Shown piece after piece: positions 14,193 to 22,890 of a stretch of DNA of 25,888 nucleotides. The DNA comes from an uncultured Clostridia bacterium (GTDB lineage Bacteria; Bacillota; Clostridia; Oscillospirales; Acutalibacteraceae). Each line of letters begins with the position of its first letter. Within the stretch, counting starts at the first letter, position 1. The notes below the pieces were generated by a model. The model was not told the DNA's origin and ran no database searches. It saw only the letters and a program-made list of their open reading frames with translations. The DNA is taken from contig CALEIS010000003.1 in NCBI GenBank assembly GCA_937877675.1, forward strand, positions 1 through 25,888, given 5' to 3'. A program made the translations under genes and the position numbers.

Positions 14193-16274
14193 GTGGAAAG
14201 ATATTTAGTATTATTCACATTTGTAGGCTCGTTGTTGGCTCTTATTTTTGCAGGACTCACTGCAAAAAAAGTAATGAAATTCTCTGAAGGCACTGATAAA
14301 ATGAAGCATATTTCAAAATCAATCCGTCAGGGTGCAAACGCTTATCTTAAAAGACAGTATTCAATCGTTTCTGTTTTCTTTGGTGGAATGTTTGTAATCC
14401 TTTGTCTTATGGCAGCATTTGGACTCCTTACATGGTTTGTGCCTTTTGCATTCATAACAGGTGGGTTTTTCTCTGCACTTTCAGGTTTTGTTGGTATGAA
14501 AATAGCAACTCTTTCAAATGCAAGAACTGCAAACGCTTGTCGTGAAGGTCTTAATAAGGGTCTTCGTGTTGCATTCTCTGCAGGTTCAGTTATGGGCTTT
14601 ACTGTTGTTGGTCTTGGACTTCTCGATATTTCAGTATGGTTCTTCTTGCTTAAATTTGTATTCAAGCTTGATGCAAGTGCAATCACAAGTGCAATGCTTA
14701 CTTTCGGTATGGGTGCATCTTCAATGGCACTCTTTGCTCGTGTAGGTGGCGGTATTTTCACAAAGGCTGCTGACGTTGGTGCAGACCTTGTTGGTAAGGT
14801 TGAGGCAGGTATTCCTGAAGACGACCCTCGTAATCCTGCTGTTATTGCTGATAATGTTGGTGATAATGTTGGCGACGTTGCAGGTATGGGCGCTGACCTT
14901 TATGAATCATATGTAAGTTCAGTAATCTCTGCTTCTGCTCTTGGTGTTTCTGCTTTTGCAGGTGATGTTAAGGCTATGGCAGTACCAATGCTTTTGGCTG
15001 CAATTGGTATTTTAATGTCAATCGTAGGAACATTCTTTGTTCGTACAGGTGAAAATATTTCACAGAAACTTCTTCTTAAAGCTCTTAGCCGTGGTACAAA
15101 TTTAAGTGCTATCGGTATTGCTATTATCTCTTTCCCTGTGGTATGGTTTGTTCTCGGTAAAGAAAACTGGGGACTTTATATAGCAATTCTTTCAGGTCTT
15201 GTTGCAGGTGTGCTTATTGGTAAATCAACTGAATACTACACATCTGACACATATAAGCCAACACAGAAACTTGCGGCAACATCTGAAACTGGCTCAGCAA
15301 CAATTATTATTGGTGGCTTAGGACTTGGTATGAAATCAACTGCAATGCCAATCGGTATTGTTGCAGTTAGTGTGCTTGTGTCATACTTTATTTCAGGTGG
15401 TGGTGCAAGTGCTTCAATGGGTCTTTATGGTATTGCACTTTCAGCAGTAGGTATGCTTTCAACTCTTGGTATCACTCTTGCGACTGACGCTTATGGTCCT
15501 GTTGCAGATAATGCAGGTGGTATCGCAGAGATGTCAGGTCTTCCATCAGAGGTAAGAGAAAGAACAGATGCTCTTGATGCTCTCGGTAATACAACTGCTG
15601 CAACAGGTAAAGGTTTTGCAATCGGTTCAGCGGCCCTTACAGCATTGGCACTTGTTGCATCATATGTTGATAAAATTAAGAGTATTAACCCAAATGCAGA
15701 TTTAAGCTTTGACATTGTTAATCCTGTTGTGCTTATCGGACTTTTCATTGGTGCTTGTCTTCCATTCGTCTTTGCAGCACTTACAATGGATTCAGTTGGT
15801 AAGGCTGCACAGAGTGTTGTTAAGGAAGTTCGTCGTCAGTTCAAAGAAATCAAAGGTCTTATGGATGGTAAGGCAGAGCCTGACTATGCATCATGTGTTG
15901 ACCTTTGCACAAAAGCAAGTCTTCGTGAAATGGTAATGCCAACTGTAATTGCTATCGCAGTACCTGTTTTAGTGGGTATGGTGCTTGGCTATAAAGGTGT
16001 AGTTGGTATGCTTGCAGGTGCAACAGTTTCAGGTTTCTTAATGGCAATCTTTATGTCAAACTCAGGTGGCGCATGGGATAATGCAAAGAAGTATATTGAA
16101 TCAGGTGTTCATGGTGGTAAAGGTAGTGACCAGCATAAGGGCGCAGTTGTAGGTGATACAGTTGGTGACCCATTCAAGGATACATCAGGACCAGCAATCA
16201 ACATCCTTATCAAACTTCTTTCAATGGTATCAATCGTGTTTGCAGCACTTGTTGTAAATTATAGCTTGTTATAA
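14193..16274 (+). CDS. hppA: Membrane-bound ion-pumping pyrophosphatase, K+-dependent type
   Basis: A 693-residue polytopic membrane protein (about 16 helices) that couples pyrophosphate hydrolysis to H+ and/or Na+ export. Seen: the substrate motif DVGADLVGKVE (194-204), the acidic NPAVIADNVGDNVGDVAGMGADLYESY segment read as a metal-PPi site (about 214-240), the second acidic site TDAYGPVADNAGG (431-443), and C-terminal DTVGDPFKDTSGPAINILIK. GNTTAATGKG at 465-474 has alanine where K+-independent enzymes have lysine, indicating the K+-dependent class; this class contains both Na+ and H+ pumps, and I cannot decide between them by eye. Start is GTG with a good RBS. It is monocistronic with a strong promoter and terminator, and probably recovers energy from biosynthetic pyrophosphate. 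Confidence 0.95.
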   Translation: MERYLVLFTFVGSLLALIFAGLTAKKVMKFSEGTDKMKHISKSIRQGANAYLKRQYSIVSVFFGGMFVILCLMAAFGLLTWFVPFAFITGGFFSALSGFVGMKIATLSNARTANACREGLNKGLRVAFSAGSVMGFTVVGLGLLDISVWFFLLKFVFKLDASAITSAMLTFGMGASSMALFARVGGGIFTKAADVGADLVGKVEAGIPEDDPRNPAVIADNVGDNVGDVAGMGADLYESYVSSVISASALGVSAFAGDVKAMAVPMLLAAIGILMSIVGTFFVRTGENISQKLLLKALSRGTNLSAIGIAIISFPVVWFVLGKENWGLYIAILSGLVAGVLIGKSTEYYTSDTYKPTQKLAATSETGSATIIIGGLGLGMKSTAMPIGIVAVSVLVSYFISGGGASASMGLYGIALSAVGMLSTLGITLATDAYGPVADNAGGIAEMSGLPSEVRERTDALDALGNTTAATGKGFAIGSAALTALALVASYVDKIKSINPNADLSFDIVNPVVLIGLFIGACLPFVFAALTMDSVGKAAQSVVKEVRRQFKEIKGLMDGKAEPDYASCVDLCTKASLREMVMPTVIAIAVPVLVGMVLGYKGVVGMLAGATVSGFLMAIFMSNSGGAWDNAKKYIESGVHGGKGSDQHKGAVVGDTVGDPFKDTSGPAINILIKLLSMVSIVFAALVVNYSLL

Positions 16275-16281
16275 AACTTAT

Positions 16282-16307
16282 GGTGGGGCTTTGACCCCAC
16301 CTTTTTT
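16282..16307 (+). terminator. hppA terminator
   Basis: A perfect 7-bp GC-rich stem (16282-16288 with 16295-16301) followed by six T. Confidence 0.88.
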
Positions 16308-16362
16308 AATGTTCAAGTTTGAATTTATCGAGGTCTTTTATTTATTAAAATCAGCAGAATTC

Positions 16363-16442
16363 GTAGGGGACGGTGCCCACACCGTCCCGTTTTGGTTCAT
16401 TGATATGCTTTGGTGCGGGACGATGTGGGCATCGTCCCCTAC
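16363..16442. repeat. BIME-like pair of inverted REP-type hairpins
   Basis: Two 27-bp arms (16363-16389 and 16416-16442) are inverted copies differing at two positions. Each arm alone is a perfect 9-bp hairpin: GGGACGGTG/CACCGTCCC with loop CCCA, and GGGACGATG/CATCGTCCC with loop TGGG. The two differences between arms compensate within each hairpin. Similar GTAGGGGACG...CGTCCC elements are, to my knowledge, dispersed in clostridial genomes. Confidence 0.85.
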
Positions 16443-16510
16443 AAGGTATGTTGTTCTATATTAACTCCCCGACAAATTCCAATTCATCGCTCATTATTCA
16501 TTACTTGTTA

Positions 16511-16539
16511 TTGACTTTAAGGTGTTGAAATTCTATAAT
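16511..16539 (+). promoter_or_regulatory. Promoter of the RING-murT-gatD-aro operon
   Basis: TTGACT at 16511-16516, 17-bp spacer, TATAAT at 16534-16539. RBS GAAAGGTGAG at 16547-16556. No T-box or riboswitch fits in the roughly 20-nt leader. Confidence 0.7.
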
Positions 16540-16564
16540 AATCATAGAAAGGTGAGATGTGAAA

Positions 16565-17128
16565 ATGGCAAACCTTATATGTGCAAAATGCAACAAGAAA
16601 ATTGATGAAGGTAATTTAATAGAATGTCCATTCTGTTGGGAAATGTACCACAAAGAATGTTGGGAAGAAACAAAATTCTGTCTTAGTTGTAAAAAGTATA
16701 ATCTTGATTTCGCAAGGATTCAGGAAGAGAAAAAGATGATGGCCATGGAGAATAAAGAAGACTCCAACGAGGAAAAAACTCAGATAAAAAAAGTTGAAGA
16801 AGATGAATTGAACGAAGAACAACTTTTTGAGATGCCAACAAGAGAAATGAATCATTCTCCGATTGCAAATACTATGATGCTCATATCAAAAGTTGCTTTG
16901 ATTATTGGTATTGTTGCGGGAATTGCTGTGGTGGCTCAGGCTTTTGTTGATTCATATTATTTTGCAGGTAAGGTTATTGGTATTGTTTTAGGACTTGTTG
17001 TTGCGGCAATCGGTTGGGTTGTGTCAGTACTTGTCAACGGCTTTGCAGAAGTGATTAACAACACTCAAAAAAGCGCATACTATCTTTCAAAGTTGGTTGA
17101 AAAAGAAAAGAAGGACAGTGATAAGTAA
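16565..17128 (+). CDS. Prokaryotic RING-finger-like membrane protein
   Basis: A 187-residue protein. The N-terminal zinc-binding module (residues 6-42) has ligands in RING-like order: C6, C9, C21, C24, H29, C32, C39, C42 (CPFCWEMYHKECW core). A Lys/Glu-rich, probably helical stretch follows (about 50-90), then two transmembrane helices (about 104-126 and 134-158) and a charged tail. It fits the prokaryotic RING-finger family described by comparative genomics; ubiquitin-ligase activity should not be assumed, since no E1/E2 homologue is near. The ATG at 16565 has correct spacing from GGTGAG; the GTG at 16559 is too close. Its stop shares one base with the murT start (TAATG), so it is coupled to MurT-GatD. 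Confidence 0.75.
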   Translation: MANLICAKCNKKIDEGNLIECPFCWEMYHKECWEETKFCLSCKKYNLDFARIQEEKKMMAMENKEDSNEEKTQIKKVEEDELNEEQLFEMPTREMNHSPIANTMMLISKVALIIGIVAGIAVVAQAFVDSYYFAGKVIGIVLGLVVAAIGWVVSVLVNGFAEVINNTQKSAYYLSKLVEKEKKDSDK

Positions 17129-18504
17129 TGGGAAAATTAAGATTTTTAATTGCCGTAATTGTTGGCAAGGTTTCAGCTTTTTTGCTTGATAAGATTTTCA
17201 AAAGAGGTACAAATACACCGGGTATAATTATGCTTAAAATCTGTCCCGATGCACTTGCTCGTTTTGTTATGCCAAAAACTACAATTTGTGTAACAGGTAC
17301 AAACGGAAAAACAGGTACATCAAACCTTTTAACACACATTATCCGTAACAGTGGCAAAACAGTTGTAAATAACTCAAAGGGTTCAAATATGGCTCCTGGT
17401 CTTGCGTCTGCATTGGTTACACAATGCACATTAGGTGGTAAGGTTACTGCTGATGTTGCAGTGTTAGAGGTGGACGAGCGCTCATCACAGTTTATTTACA
17501 CAAAATTTGTTCCTGATTATATTCTTTGTACAAACCTTTTCCGTGACTCAATTATGAGAAATGGTCACAGTGGATTTATTTTTGATAAAATCAACGACTA
17601 CCTTAACGAAAAAACAACTCTTGTCCTTAATGGTAATGATGCAATTTCAGGACTTTTGGGTGAGGGTGTTTGTAATCGTGTTTTCTATTCAGTAAACAAA
17701 ACTGAAAGAAGCACAGAAAATTGTGTTGATACAGTTTGTGACCTTATTGCTTGTCCAAAATGTAATCATAAATTAGATTATGAATTCTTCCACTATAATC
17801 ATATCGGTGTGCCAAAGTGTGCACACTGTGGATTTGAGATGCCTGAAAGCAAATATTTCGCAAGTGATGTTGATTTTGAGAATGGTACATTTGTGTTCAA
17901 TGGTGATAAGGGTGAAAGTCTTGTTTTACCATTCCAGAAAGGTAATTTTTTCAATGTTTTCAACATAACAGGTGCTTGTGCAGTTTGCAGACTTATGGGC
18001 ATTGACCTTGAAATAATTGAAAACAGTATTGAGGACCTTTCTTCAAAAACAGGTCGATTCCAAAATAAAAAATATGGTGGCGTTGAGGTAATCTCAATGC
18101 TTTCTAAGAACCAAAACCCAATTTCTTGCTCACAGAGTCTTAAATTCCTTGATAGTACTGATACTGAAAAAGATGTTGTGCTCCTTATTACTGACTCAAA
18201 CGATAAAGTTCATGGTCATGAGGATATTTCATGGATTTATGATACGGACTTTGCACCACTTAACAGAGATAATATAAAAACTGTATATGTTGGTGGTAGC
18301 CGTTGTTATGATGTGGCAAATTGTCTTGAAATTAAGGGCATTGACACAGGTAAACTTGTGCTTTTTGAAAATTATGATGAACTTGCAAACGAAGTAAGTA
18401 AGCAGAGTGTTGTAGGCAGAGAAATTGTTGTTTACTTTGAACTCTATGCAACAAGTGTAGTTGAAAAAATTAAAAATGCAATGTCACAGAAAGGGGATAA
18501 TTAA
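17128..18504 (+). CDS. murT: MurT, Mur-ligase-like subunit of lipid II isoglutaminyl synthase
   Basis: A 458-residue MurT. In Gram-positive bacteria MurT activates the D-Glu of lipid II with ATP and, with GatD, converts it to D-isoglutamine. Seen: P-loop VTGTNGKTGTSN (55-66), NNSKGSNMAPGLASAL (81-96), the Cys4 zinc ribbon (C209, C212, C231, C234) inserted in the central domain, and the C-terminal DISWIYDTDF segment (366-375). The family's usual KNPAGxN stretch reads KNQNPISCSQ (328-337), a divergence that parallels the altered GatD partner. It starts on the last base of the RING gene and is followed by gatD after 2 bp. Identity is firm; amidation activity is less certain. Confidence 0.9.
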   Translation: MGKLRFLIAVIVGKVSAFLLDKIFKRGTNTPGIIMLKICPDALARFVMPKTTICVTGTNGKTGTSNLLTHIIRNSGKTVVNNSKGSNMAPGLASALVTQCTLGGKVTADVAVLEVDERSSQFIYTKFVPDYILCTNLFRDSIMRNGHSGFIFDKINDYLNEKTTLVLNGNDAISGLLGEGVCNRVFYSVNKTERSTENCVDTVCDLIACPKCNHKLDYEFFHYNHIGVPKCAHCGFEMPESKYFASDVDFENGTFVFNGDKGESLVLPFQKGNFFNVFNITGACAVCRLMGIDLEIIENSIEDLSSKTGRFQNKKYGGVEVISMLSKNQNPISCSQSLKFLDSTDTEKDVVLLITDSNDKVHGHEDISWIYDTDFAPLNRDNIKTVYVGGSRCYDVANCLEIKGIDTGKLVLFENYDELANEVSKQSVVGREIVVYFELYATSVVEKIKNAMSQKGDN

Positions 18505-18506
18505 TT

Positions 18507-19214
18507 ATGGCAAAAATGGTAATTGAAGTGCTTTATCCCGAATACAATAACCTTTATGGTGACAGAGGCAACTGTGAATATCTTGAAAGAAAATTAAAAC
18601 TCGCAGGATATGATGTTGAAATAATAGAAACATCACTTTTCGATAAACCTGCATTCACTGATAATCAAGTTGATTTTCTTTTAATCGGACCTTGTCAGGA
18701 AAAACACCAACTTGTTGAAATTGAGCATCTTAAAGAATATGCCGATGCACTTAAAAACAGAATTGACAATGGTGGAGTAATTCTTGCAACGGGTAATGCT
18801 TTTGAACTTTTTGGTCAATACATTGAAAATCCAAAGGGTGAAAAAATTGAGTGTCTTGGATTTTATCCATACTATGCAAAGCAGTTTTCAAGATTAAGAT
18901 ATAACGATTGTAGTGTTGGCGAATTTAACGGAATTGAGATTGTTGGTTTTAAAAATCTTCTCAGCCATTCCTATGGTGATAATAAACATCCGTTTTTAAG
19001 TATGAAAAAAGGCTGTGGAATGAATAAGGAGAGCAAGGTTGAAGGTGTAAATCACAATAACCTTTTTGCAACTTATCACACAGGCCCGATTTTACCACTC
19101 AACCCACAGTTTACAGATTATCTTATTAAAATTGTGGATAACAATTATGAGAGTGTTACTCTTGGTTATGAAAAACAAGCCTACGAAAGCCGATTAAAGG
19201 AACTTTTAAAATAA
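18507..19214 (+). CDS. gatD: GatD-like class I amidotransferase homologue lacking the usual catalytic dyad
   Basis: A 235-residue homologue of GatD, the glutaminase partner of MurT. The family start NLYGDRGN (15-22) is clear, and the gene directly follows murT. However, the nucleophile elbow, normally ICGGYQ-like with the catalytic cysteine, reads ATGNAFELFG (94-103), putting glycine (G96) at the cysteine position. The late motif, normally LHGP with the catalytic histidine, reads YHTGP (190-194), with the histidine displaced by one residue. The GGGQD-type segment reads IGPCQEKHQ (60-68). By sequence it should not hydrolyse glutamine in the standard way. It may be a structural partner, use ammonia delivered otherwise, or have a new role. 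Ten bp separate it from the aroB RBS GAGTGAT. Alignments here were made by eye. Confidence 0.8.
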   Translation: MAKMVIEVLYPEYNNLYGDRGNCEYLERKLKLAGYDVEIIETSLFDKPAFTDNQVDFLLIGPCQEKHQLVEIEHLKEYADALKNRIDNGGVILATGNAFELFGQYIENPKGEKIECLGFYPYYAKQFSRLRYNDCSVGEFNGIEIVGFKNLLSHSYGDNKHPFLSMKKGCGMNKESKVEGVNHNNLFATYHTGPILPLNPQFTDYLIKIVDNNYESVTLGYEKQAYESRLKELLK

Positions 19215-19232
19215 AATTTACGAGTGATAGTT

Positions 19233-20288
19233 ATGGAAACAATTAATGTTGCAACATCAAAAGAATACAATGTAAATATCGGCTCAGGCTTTCTCAATAC
19301 ACTCGGTGAGAAAGTAAAAGAAGTCAAAACTCCTTGCAGAGTTGTTTTAATATCTGATGATATTGTTTTTCCACTTTATGGTGAAACAGTTAAAAATAGC
19401 CTTGAAGGTAATGGATATTCCGTTTGTGAATTTGTTGTGGCAAATGGAGAAGAGTCAAAATCTTTTGAGAATTACGAAAAAATTCTTGAATTTTGTGCCG
19501 AAAACAGCATAACAAGGACTGACCTTTTTGTTGCACTTGGTGGTGGCGTGGTTGGTGACTTGACAGGATTTGTGGCAAGTACATATCTTCGTGGTGTGGA
19601 TTTTGTGCAGATTCCAACAACAGTACTCTCGATGGTTGACTCATCCGTTGGTGGTAAAACTGCCATAAACTTAAAAGCAGGAAAAAATCTTTGTGGTGCA
19701 TTCTATCAGCCAATTGCTGTTTTTGCAGATTGTGATACATTAAAAACTCTACCACAAGAAATCTTCAATGATGGCTGTGCCGAAATTATTAAATACGGTA
19801 TGATTTTGGATAGGGCTTTCCTTGAGTTCTTACAGAGTAACGAAATAAAAGATAATATCGAATATGTAATAAAGCGTTGTGTTGAGATTAAGAGAGATGT
19901 TGTAAGTCACGACGAGTTTGAAAATGGTGAGAGAAAACTCCTTAATTTCGGACACACCATTGGCCATGCCATTGAAAAATGCAGTGGCTTTTCAGTTTCT
20001 CACGGTCAGGCAGTTGCAATCGGTATGGTAATTGCAACAAAGGGTGCTTATGAAGTTGGTATGAGTGAAGAAGATTTGTCTAATGTACTTTTGCCGATTC
20101 TTAAAAAGAATAACCTTCCCACAACTTGTGAATTCTCAGCAGATGAACTTTACCAAGCATCACTTTCCGATAAAAAGAGGAGTCTTGACACAATGTCGCT
20201 TATTGTCCCTGAAGAATTGGGGCTTTGCAAGGTTATGAAACTTCCTGTTGAAGAATTAAAGAACTTTATTGAAAAAGGTATGAACTAA
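19233..20288 (+). CDS. aroB: 3-dehydroquinate synthase
   Basis: A 351-residue AroB, converting DAHP to 3-dehydroquinate with NAD+ and a divalent metal. Seen: NGEESKSF, LGGGVVGDLTGFVASTYLRGV, PTTVLSMVDSSVGGKTAIN, the metal-ligand segment DGCAEIIKYG, and NFGHTIGHAIE with the two histidines. The ATG at 19233 is chosen because GAGTGAT is the probable RBS; the GTG at 19224 sits inside it. The stop codon is directly followed by the aroA ATG. This is the first pathway gene of the operon; DAHP synthase is not in the window. Confidence 0.96.
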   Translation: METINVATSKEYNVNIGSGFLNTLGEKVKEVKTPCRVVLISDDIVFPLYGETVKNSLEGNGYSVCEFVVANGEESKSFENYEKILEFCAENSITRTDLFVALGGGVVGDLTGFVASTYLRGVDFVQIPTTVLSMVDSSVGGKTAINLKAGKNLCGAFYQPIAVFADCDTLKTLPQEIFNDGCAEIIKYGMILDRAFLEFLQSNEIKDNIEYVIKRCVEIKRDVVSHDEFENGERKLLNFGHTIGHAIEKCSGFSVSHGQAVAIGMVIATKGAYEVGMSEEDLSNVLLPILKKNNLPTTCEFSADELYQASLSDKKRSLDTMSLIVPEELGLCKVMKLPVEELKNFIEKGMN

Positions 20289-21560
20289 ATGACAGTTTCT
20301 TGTATCCCATCTGTTTTAGGTGGTAAAATCAAGGCAATTTCATCAAAGTCAGAGATGCATAGAATTCTTATCTGTGCATCTCTTTGCGAAAATACAACAA
20401 AAATCAAATGTAATGTGATGTCAAAAGATATCGCAGCGACTGTTGATTGCCTCAAAGCTATGGGTACAGAAATTTCAGTTAATGGAGAAATAATTACAGT
20501 TAATCCTAAACCATTCAACAAAAAAGCAGACCTTGACTGTGGTGAAAGTGGCTCAACTCTTCGATTTTTAATGCCATTGGTGTCGGCTTTAGGTATGGGT
20601 ACCATAATTACGGGTCACGGCAGACTTCCCCAAAGACCCATTTCACCACTTAAAGAAGAAATGGAGAAAAAGGGAGTAACATTTCATACGGATAACAAAT
20701 TCCCTTTGCATTTAACAGGGCAATTACAGTCAGGTGAGTATGAAATGAAAGGGGATATCAGTTCTCAATTCATAACAGGACTTTTATTGGCTTTGCCAAT
20801 TCTCAAGGGTGGCAGTAAAATTAAAATCACTCCACCATTTGAGTCAAAACCTTATGTTGATATAACAATTTCGATTCTTAAAAAATTTGGAATTGAAATC
20901 ACAGAAAAAGACAATACATATATAATTAATGGAAATCAGAAATTTGTTTCACCTGAAGAAATCTCAGTCCAAGGGGATTGGTCAAATTCAGCATTTTTCC
21001 TTTGTGCAGGAGCAATAAGTGAAAATGGTGTAACAGTAACAGATTTAGACATCAGCTCACCACAAGGGGACAAGAAAATTCTCGATGTACTCAAATCAAT
21101 GGGTGCAGATGTGCAAATCAGTAGTAACGAAATCACAGTCAAAAAGAATAGACTTAATGCCATAACAGTTGATGTAAGTGATATTCCCGATTTAGTGCCG
21201 ATTATTTCCGTTGTGGCAACTGCTTGTAACGGGGAAACAAGAATTACTGGTGCCCAAAGACTTCGCATAAAAGAAAGTGATAGAATAAAGTCAGTTGTAG
21301 AAATGATTAATTCTGTTGGTGGTTGTGCAGAAGAAACAGATGACGGAATGGTTATAAAAGGGAAAATTGAATTGCAGGGTGGCAAGGTTAACGGATATAA
21401 CGACCACAGAATTGTAATGTCAGCATCAATTCTTTCAACACTTTGCAAAGAAGAAATAGAAATAACAGACGGTAATGCAGTTAAGAAATCATACCCTGAT
21501 TTCTTTGCAGATTTTAACAAAATGGGAGGTAATGCAGATGTCATCAATGACAGGGGATAA
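20289..21560 (+). CDS. aroA: 3-phosphoshikimate 1-carboxyvinyltransferase (EPSP synthase)
   Basis: A 423-residue EPSP synthase transferring enolpyruvate from PEP to shikimate-3-phosphate. Seen: KSEMHRILI (PEP/phosphate-binding lysine; serine is usual where M stands), DCGESGSTLRFLMPL, GHGRLPQRPISPL, DLVPIISVVA, RLRIKESDRI and NDHRIVMSASIL. The glyphosate-pocket loop GESGST keeps a glycine at the position equivalent to G96 of the E. coli enzyme. No gap separates it from aroB, and it overlaps aroC by 23 bp, so its end is translationally linked to the next start. Confidence 0.95.
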   Translation: MTVSCIPSVLGGKIKAISSKSEMHRILICASLCENTTKIKCNVMSKDIAATVDCLKAMGTEISVNGEIITVNPKPFNKKADLDCGESGSTLRFLMPLVSALGMGTIITGHGRLPQRPISPLKEEMEKKGVTFHTDNKFPLHLTGQLQSGEYEMKGDISSQFITGLLLALPILKGGSKIKITPPFESKPYVDITISILKKFGIEITEKDNTYIINGNQKFVSPEEISVQGDWSNSAFFLCAGAISENGVTVTDLDISSPQGDKKILDVLKSMGADVQISSNEITVKKNRLNAITVDVSDIPDLVPIISVVATACNGETRITGAQRLRIKESDRIKSVVEMINSVGGCAEETDDGMVIKGKIELQGGKVNGYNDHRIVMSASILSTLCKEEIEITDGNAVKKSYPDFFADFNKMGGNADVINDRG

Positions 21561-22602
21561 AATTAAAATATCAGTTTTCGGTCAGTCACACTCAAAGGGA
21601 ATTGGTGTGGTAATTGACGGACTTCCTGCAGGGAAGAAAATTGATATGGAAAAAGTCCTTAAGTTTATGGACAGACGTGCTCCCGGTAAAAATTCACTTT
21701 CCACTCAAAGAAAAGAAAGTGACACTCCTGAGATTTTGTCAGGGCTGGTAAATGATGTTACTTGTGGTGCGCCACTTTGTATGGTTATATATAATGAAAA
21801 CCAACATTCAGCGGATTACGATAATATTATTGATACACCAAGACCATCCCACGCAGATTACTCTGCTTATGTAAAATATAATGGCTTCAATGATGTATCA
21901 GGTGGTGGACATTTTTCAGGCAGACTTACAGCACCTCTCTGCTTTGCAGGTGCAGTATGTATGCAGATTTTAGAGGATATGGGTGTTGAAATTCAAGCTC
22001 ATATTCAGAAAATCAAAGATGTTTATGATGATGAGATTGATTTTGTAAATATAGGTAAGTGGAATATTGCAGAAAAGGATTTTCCTACAATCAACGAGAA
22101 TCAAGGAAAACTTATGATTGCCGAAATCGAAAAAGCAAGGGATATGGGCGACTCTGTTGGTGGAGTTATCGAATGTGCAGTAACAGGTGTAAAAGCAGGT
22201 TTTGGTGACCCTATGTTTGATGGAGTTGAAAACAAACTCGCAAAAAATATTTTCGGTATTCCTGCTGTTAAAGGAATTGAATTTGGTAATGGATTTTCTT
22301 CAACCGACCTTTATGGTAGTGAAAACAACGATGAATTCTGCAAAGTTGATGGTGAAATCAGAACAAAAACCAATAATGCAGGTGGTATAAATGGTGGAAT
22401 TACTAATGGTATGCCTATAGTTTTTAGAACTGCAATCAAACCAACCCCATCAATCTTTAAAGAACAGAATAGCGTAAGTCTTGAAAATAAAACAGAACAG
22501 AAATTGCAGATTAATGGCAGACACGACCCATGTATTGTTACAAGAGCTGTGCCGGTAATTGAAGCAGTAACAGCAATTACATTATTAGATATACTTCTTT
22601 AA
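21538..22602 (+). CDS. aroC: Chorismate synthase
   Basis: A 354-residue chorismate synthase, converting EPSP to chorismate with reduced FMN. Seen: FGQSHSKGIGVVIDGLPAG, RRAPGKNSLSTQRKESD, RPSHADYSAYVKYN...GGGHFSGRLTA and the C-terminal GRHDPCIVTRAVPVIEA with the conserved histidine and arginine. The frame stays open further upstream, but the ATG at 21538 lies 8 nt from GGGAGG (21524-21529) and gives the usual N-terminus, so it is preferred over ATGs at 21532 and 21547. It starts within the end of aroA. Confidence 0.95.
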   Translation: MSSMTGDKIKISVFGQSHSKGIGVVIDGLPAGKKIDMEKVLKFMDRRAPGKNSLSTQRKESDTPEILSGLVNDVTCGAPLCMVIYNENQHSADYDNIIDTPRPSHADYSAYVKYNGFNDVSGGGHFSGRLTAPLCFAGAVCMQILEDMGVEIQAHIQKIKDVYDDEIDFVNIGKWNIAEKDFPTINENQGKLMIAEIEKARDMGDSVGGVIECAVTGVKAGFGDPMFDGVENKLAKNIFGIPAVKGIEFGNGFSSTDLYGSENNDEFCKVDGEIRTKTNNAGGINGGITNGMPIVFRTAIKPTPSIFKEQNSVSLENKTEQKLQINGRHDPCIVTRAVPVIEAVTAITLLDILL

Positions 22603-22611
22603 GGTGATTTT

Positions 22612-22890
22612 ATGAAAGACCTTTCAACACTTCGTGAAAACATCAACGAAATTGACAATAAAATAATTGAACTTTGGAAAGAGAGAATGGGGCTTTCTCT
22701 TGAAATCGCAGAGTACAAGAAAGAAAATAACATTCCAATTTATGATGAGAAAAGAGAAAAAGAGCTTCTTGACCGTATAAGCAATATGGCAGGGGATGGA
22801 CTTGACCAATATTGTCGTGAACTTTATGAAAAGATTATGAAAATTTCTCGTGATTATCAACAGGAATATTTTAGTAAGGAAAATAAGTGA
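22612..22890 (+). CDS. Chorismate mutase, AroQ-type monofunctional
   Basis: A 92-residue all-helical chorismate mutase of the CM_2/AroQ class, converting chorismate to prephenate for phenylalanine and tyrosine. Seen: the long first helix LRENINEIDNKIIELWKER with the conserved arginine, the IAEYKKENNIPIYDEKRE segment with the conserved lysine and arginine, and a final helix. It is stand-alone rather than fused to prephenate dehydratase or DAHP synthase. It sits 9 bp after aroC with RBS AAGGTGAT and overlaps the next gene if that gene begins at its GTG. Confidence 0.9.
   Translation: MKDLSTLRENINEIDNKIIELWKERMGLSLEIAEYKKENNIPIYDEKREKELLDRISNMAGDGLDQYCRELYEKIMKISRDYQQEYFSKENK

Noticed and set aside
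16565..17128. Ubiquitin-like ligase system based on the RING-type finger
   Set aside because: No E1, E2, ubiquitin-like or JAB-domain gene lies nearby; the neighbours are peptidoglycan and shikimate genes.
20936..21547. Long antisense open frame (203 codons) opposite aroA
   Set aside because: aroA on the + strand has full family motifs over the same stretch; the antisense frame shows no RBS and no recognisable protein motif. It is a coding-strand shadow.
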